A stretch of 64,000 nucleotides of DNA, taken from Pyrrhoderma lamaoense. Taxonomy: Eukaryota > Basidiomycota > Agaricomycetes > Hymenochaetales > Hymenochaetaceae. Within the stretch, counting starts at the first letter, position 1. Every line of letters begins with the position of its first letter. This document shows, one piece after another, positions 59,317 through 64,000 of the stretch. The notes beneath the pieces were generated by a model that saw only the letters and a program-made list of their open reading frames with translations, ran no database searches and was not told the DNA's origin. A program made the position numbers and the translations under genes. The stretch is taken from the NCBI GenBank assembly GCA_002794735.1, contig NBAZ01000011.1, positions 930,001-994,000 on the forward strand, written 5' to 3'.

Positions 59317-60111
59317 TTATACCCCAAAAACAAGCGATTTCTGCAAAATTGCCTCAAAACGTGAAAGTAAGGATGGCAAAGGCATAGCTAAGGGTTCCAT
59401 CCATAAAAATATTAGACCACTACACGTAGCAAGTATACCTGCTATACCCAGAAGCCTCCGGTTACGAACTTGTTTGGCATCCAAACGTCTTGAACCAGAT
59501 GTTGCGATGTACCTATTCCATAATAAGGTGGATCCTTCTACTGCATGCATGATCGTCGCACCCGTGAGAATGGAGTACAGAAGTGTACTACGAATCGGCC
59601 AATTCTGCAGACTGTACTGAACGAAGGAAAAATCAAGTTGAGAAGGTCCAAGACTCGATATTGGAGGGGAAGGATCGGATGGAATGAAACGATGCAATAG
59701 TATATGTACAGGTAAAAGAGAAACACTAGTAAAGCCGGCGATACTCAGAACAGACTTTGGCGGTTGAAACGGGAAGGGAGATAGAATGCGCTTCAACACG
59801 CTAGCAGAAAGGTGTAATGCTAGTGGACCAAACACTAGAAGTGCCTCATTGGGGAACCTGATAGTATTCTCGCCCGAGCAGCTTGTGTGTCTTGTCAGTT
59901 ATGTGAGAAGGAAAAAGGTATGAAGTCGTACCATCACTGAAGACGATAATGAAGAGCCTCCAACATTGGCTAGGATAGGAGCCGATAGATGTACCAACAA
60001 GAAAGCAGAAATTAAAGGTGCTGGTATATGGACAGCCTTGGTCAAGTAGGGATAGAGTTTTCTACGAAGTGACTCTCCAGACGGAAACGAGCCTGATACC
60101 AACGGTGCCAT
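59317..60111 (-). CDS. MCP1-like mitochondrial membrane protein (DUF1691)
   Basis: Yeast Mcp1 is a mitochondrial outer-membrane protein linked to lipid homeostasis and Vps13 contact sites. The first exon (60111-59932) reads MAPLVSGSFPSGESLRRKLY and a helix IPAPLISAFLLVHLSAPIL ending SSLSSSVM. An intron leads to LLGREYYQ. The frame then needs correction (net two bases short or one extra) to FPNEALLVFGPLALHLSASV, which runs open to the stop at 59317. Further helices include SVLSIAGFTSVSLLPVHIL, STLLYSILTGATIMHAVEG and LLGIAGILATCSGLIFLW. The order and spacing of helices fit DUF1691. Confidence 0.75.
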
Positions 60112-60420
60112 ATTTAATCAATCGTCATTCAAATTAAAGAGAGAGAAAAGCAATGCTGATTGATAGACATCTAAATAGTAATTGAGACACAACAGAAAAG
60201 GAGATTTACGTGGCAGCAGGTATTCGTGATGGGGTACACGCGTTGCAGCGGCAAAAGTACTCTCAAGTTATTTGCTTTTTTAGGGTAAAAAAGTACACAA
60301 CCAGACACATTGAATTACTAACACAAACACTTAGCATATTATCTAAGATTTTCCCACATGCGAACACGAAAAGTTATGCGAAGGTAGACACAATTTTGGT
60401 CCAATATTAATGATAATCTA

Positions 60421-60545
60421 CAGGTGGGTATACGAAAGTCCATACGCGACATACGCTTTTTGGATACTTTGTAACTTTCTCGTCTGAGGTTGAGGAAACA
60501 TTCGCTTATATACTGGTACTTAGAGTCCATCCGTATACCCATCTG
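60421..60545. mobile_element. Small MITE, 125 bp, best preserved copy
   Basis: Ends CAGGTGGGTATACG and CGTATACCCATCTG are inverted repeats with one mismatch in 14. TA precedes the left end; the right flank CATA is not a perfect duplication. The interior has ACATTCGCTTATATA, shared with the two copies in the protease arms. Confidence 0.7.
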
Positions 60546-60734
60546 CATATACTTGTATCTGATGAGCTTGTCTTTCATAGTAACTAAGAAGTAGGAAGCT
60601 TAATCCGATCAACTTCTGTTATTTGATTCCGTTGTCCATTAGAAACTATTAGCTCCGCGCTTAAACCTACGCATAATAGGCAGGCGTCTACCTGGTCAAG
60701 ATAAACTCAGAGAAGAACGTAACATTTGGACTGG

Positions 60735-61165
60735 GAAAAGGAGTTTGGCAGTTTCCTTGCGAAATCCGGATCATCGAATGGTCAAAGAAGAGGCATAACC
60801 ATGACGACGTCTTCTAGATCGGTGTCATCGACAAACTCGTCTTGGATAGGGCACATATGATTCATAGGATCCTTAGGATCTGCTTTCTTGGAATGATGGC
60901 GCACTGATTGGATTTTATGATCTACAGAGTTGATACATCTCAGGAGCACTGCTTGATTATCCGTTTTGTATGTTGCGTCGATCTCGTTTGCTAGCTAAGT
61001 ACGAGGGGTAAGTAAGTGGAGATAAGAGGAAGGTCACTTAGCACGCACGCAGGTGCTATGGTAGTCCTCATGAAGATAAGGGATTTTCTTACTATCTAGC
61101 CACGAATGAACCCATCCTGGTCTATATCGATGTCGTAGTCCGTCCCATTGATGTCTATCCATAAA
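60735..61165 (-). pseudogene. Remnant of a fungal protein-kinase-like gene, nonsense-mutated
   Basis: Two exons carry the N-terminal part of the basidiomycete kinase-like family: HRYRPGWVHSWLDSKKIP (about 61165-61035), then after an acceptor at about 60995 IDATYKTDNQAVLLRCINS, DPKDPMNHMCPIQDEF and DVVMVMPLL. The next codon is TGA (60784-60782) where the family has Arg (CGA to TGA is a single transition), followed in frame by PFDDPDFARKLPN. The catalytic core is missing. This is a decayed fragment. Confidence 0.6.
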
Positions 61166-61169
61166 AAAT

Positions 61170-64000
61170 ATAAATGATCTCGTCAATCTTCTTCATGCCC
61201 GCGGATTCTTTCGATTCGGATTGTTTTTCCTCGTGGATCAATAGGTATTAGCATCTATTGAAGCGGTAGAGATAGGAGAGATGTCATTCTTGACTTTGAT
61301 GAAAGAAACATATATATACAAACCCAAACTTTAGCTATTAATTTAACTTACAAGCGAATAAAATAGAGGACTATATAAGAGCGCGACAATAAAAACCTTA
61401 GGATTGAGTAGATAATAATGAGAAGCTCAAAGGGTACCCTAGAACATAATTTATCGAATTTTATGACCCCAATGCTATGGAGTTTACTTTGTTATTAGCA
61501 TACATATGAACAGACCCTCTCAGGCGAAGTGGTACCGGCTTGAGTATAAGAAGATAGATAATTCAACTTCACGAATCTCTACGCTGTAGCACTTGCTATG
61601 GTGCTAGATTTGCGTGTCCTTCTTATACAATCTCGAATGATATAACACTAAAGCGTCCTATATCGCGTAAAAATACAAGTCCTCCCATGATTTGGTTTTT
61701 GGGGGCTGTATATGTTATTAATTCACACACAAAGCAAGTTATAGCAGATTTTTGTCCTGAAGTATGTTGTATATACAAAAACCGTTCTTGTGACGATAGA
61801 TCAGAAAAGATAGATTCAAAGCTAGGTATAGAGAGTGAAAATATCAGAAAGACAGCTTTGTTTGTGAGTGGGAAAGGGATATAGTATTGCTGCTTCAGTC
61901 TAATAACCCAATGAAACCTATACAAGTAACCTAAATCCTGAAATAAGTAACATACAAACAACACAAGGGAACTAGAAGATACTTGACTGGCAGTACTCCT
62001 ATAGAAACAATATCTACAGTCTCTATAAACGCATACCCTCTGATAATGTATAAGAAATTGTGTCTACCGATCTTGATTCTCAGGACGTAGTGCGAACAAG
62101 TTTTGTCAAACGCAGCTGTATACTGACTCTGATCTCTAGTAGCCTTACGGTAAAGCGCAAAGGTATAGAAGTGTGGCATAGATATTGTGTCATACGATCT
62201 GATGAACCATTCTCAGTGACATCTATACTTGGTTCTGAAAACCTTTTATAATACATATGCAGTACAAGTACTTGATACGCGTAGCTGACTCTCTATCACA
62301 CTGGGGAGCAGTTAAGTACTTTTGACCGTCCTCTTATCATTTGAGATTACCTTGGATCCTCTGTATCTCTAGTCTTTTGTGTTGGGCATTTGTCTGATGA
62401 AAACGTATAGAGCGGGGAACTAGGTCTCGAAGTCGCTTGTTAATTATGAAATGGATTAGAATACAAAAATAAACACTCATTATCGTTCTAGATGCACACA
62501 GCATAGGATTTCTCGGGCTACTCAATTCGCCAAAAGAGTAAGTGTCCGCTTGTTCTTCCTGAAAAGCCAAATTCACACGGTTTATAACTTTCCAGACAAC
62601 AAGCGGTTATGGTACCGACGATCCCGGATCTACGGCAGGTTCGGGATTTGCAACAAGAATCCCTGATATCATCTTCTACAAACTTCTTAGAAGACGAACA
62701 AGAACATTTTGCGGTGGTGGGGGGTGGAATGTGTCATAGCCGGTCTTACCGACTTGTACGAACCCGCGAAAGTGGGGAAATGTTTTGTAATATACGGTCG
62801 TAACAAATCTTATCATTACAACTTTCAGAGTGATATGTGGCTTGTTATTTGTCTGATCTTGGGGGATATTGGGCGACTTACAATGCTTACTAGTTTCTCT
62901 TCTTTCGCGGAAGATCTTCTATAAGCTAGAAGGGGGAAATATCAATGTAAGAAGAAAAATCTTGAGAGAAGCCTTTTTATCGCGCTATTGTCAACAAGTA
63001 CTGAAGAAATTCCCAAGTAAACTCACTATCGCCCATAGAACTTAACTGTCCTACGAGCTTCTAGTCCTTGTACATAGGCCAAGAAGATACAGATCTATAT
63101 TCGTTATGGTATTGAGTTTGTGACATAAACTGAGAAAATTATAACAAGGTAGTGATACTTAGTTGGCACGAATACAACGGTCTTGACAAGTACAACTTAA
63201 CTGGGATCTCTTTATTAAAGAATAGATTATATTAGCGTAGGAGAGAACTGTACTAAAATGTGATCCCGTGGCACAATAACGTATGTGCATACAAGTATTG
63301 GTCAGTAAAATAACGGAGTGTTTCGGTAGTTATCCGCCCAGGTACCGAATGGAATGAGAAAGAAATTGAGAAGCAAAAAGTATTATATAGCACGGCGTTT
63401 CTGCGGGAGTTATCGGTTCTACTCAACAGCTTAAACACACCTCATTTGAGTTTCATACCACCGAGATGAGATCACATTCATGACTGCCATTGATGCAGGC
63501 TGCTTTGTGAGGAAAAGAGATCTAGTCGAGGCTATGTACTAGTTTAAAAAATGAAAAGGATCGGCGTGATCTTCATCATGGTAATAAACCTAAAGTGGAC
63601 CGAGTGCTTAGGGTAACTTAGGGTTGAAGTAGCCGAATTAAATCAGGTACAGGGTTACAATATAAGGCATCACTGATTTTTTTTCTTTCGGGCCGTTCCA
63701 TGAGTACAAAGTGTATGTACGGATCGAGAGAAATAATATTTTTAGCCGTGTAGAACGTTGATGCTCGTAAATGCCAGGCTCTGTGCTATTCTTTCCCTTT
63801 CTCAACTATCATCAACGACCCAGAACAGAACACTAACGACGTACTCAACTCTTTCACTATCTACTTAATTAATAGAGAACCGAACGGAATCTGGATTTCG
63901 GTCGAATACGACATCAATTTACTCCCGGCACGACGTAGTAGCCTCATTTAAGTCATAGCCGTCTCCAGGTCTCTATTTCTCGGCTCGTTGCTAGTCTATT
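61170..64000. other. Gene-free right end of the window
   Basis: About 2.8 kb in which I see only scattered short open frames with no family features, no inverted-repeat element and no RNA gene. A gene may continue beyond the window edge. Confidence 0.35.

Noticed and set aside
61623..61964. A 113-codon minus-strand frame
   Set aside because: Hydrophobic but without recognisable helices pattern, motifs or splice context; likely chance in AT-rich DNA.
1..64000. CRISPR arrays, bacterial operons, tRNA or rRNA genes
   Set aside because: No regularly spaced repeats with unique spacers, and no convincing tRNA B-box with cloverleaf was seen; the genome is fungal.

Overview
The window is nuclear DNA of a filamentous basidiomycete, most likely an Agaricomycete; I cannot name the genus. 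The evidence is protein-coding genes split by many introns of about 50-60 nt with GT..AG ends, exons as short as 14 nt, and families typical of this group: a polyporopepsin-like aspartic protease, a DUF6533 seven-helix protein, an adenylate-forming reductase, a fungal protein-kinase remnant and a fungal rvt-type reverse transcriptase. There are no bacterial-style operons, no CRISPR array and no RNA gene that I can support.

Layout. 1-7 kb: a NIPA-type Mg transporter (partial), a molybdopterin-binding-fold protein, an unknown protein with a decapeptide repeat, and a DUF6533 membrane protein. 7.5-33.6 kb: a metabolic block holding a first FAD monooxygenase (heavily frameshifted), two tandem amino-acid permeases, a hotdog thioesterase, an intact 18-exon adenylate-forming reductase (A-T-R), an intact P450 and a second, intact FAD monooxygenase. 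Three genes that look unrelated lie inside this block: MDM35, a DNAJC11-like J-protein, and an rvt-type reverse transcriptase. 33.9-40 kb: a pogo-type MITE, a small secreted Ser/Thr-rich protein, two unrecognised exons and a LamB/YcsF (PxpA-like) gene. 41.5-53 kb: an aspartic protease whose promoter and first exon have been duplicated several times, directly and inverted, around an IQ/BAG-domain gene. This part is rich in microsatellites and long homopolymers. 53-57 kb is gene-poor. 57-61 kb: an HMG-box transcription factor with upstream ORFs, an MCP1-like mitochondrial membrane protein, a small MITE and a kinase pseudogene. 61.2-64 kb holds nothing I can support.

How the genes may work together (inference). 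The reductase can activate a carboxylic acid, hold it on a carrier arm and release it as aldehyde or alcohol. A P450, one or two flavin monooxygenases, a thioesterase and amino-acid transporters close by would fit a small secondary-metabolite or amino-acid-derived acid pathway. The housekeeping genes in between weaken the cluster reading.

A recurring oddity. Many genes (molybdopterin-fold gene, first monooxygenase, both permeases, rvt, secreted protein, HMG gene) show breaks that look like loss of a single base, usually next to a short homopolymer. Others (reductase, thioesterase, MDM35, DNAJC11-like, P450, second monooxygenase, protease) can be spliced on paper with no frame error. This is either locus-specific decay or uneven consensus quality. 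Exon limits were worked out by eye from splice sites, reading frame and remembered family patterns; no search was run.
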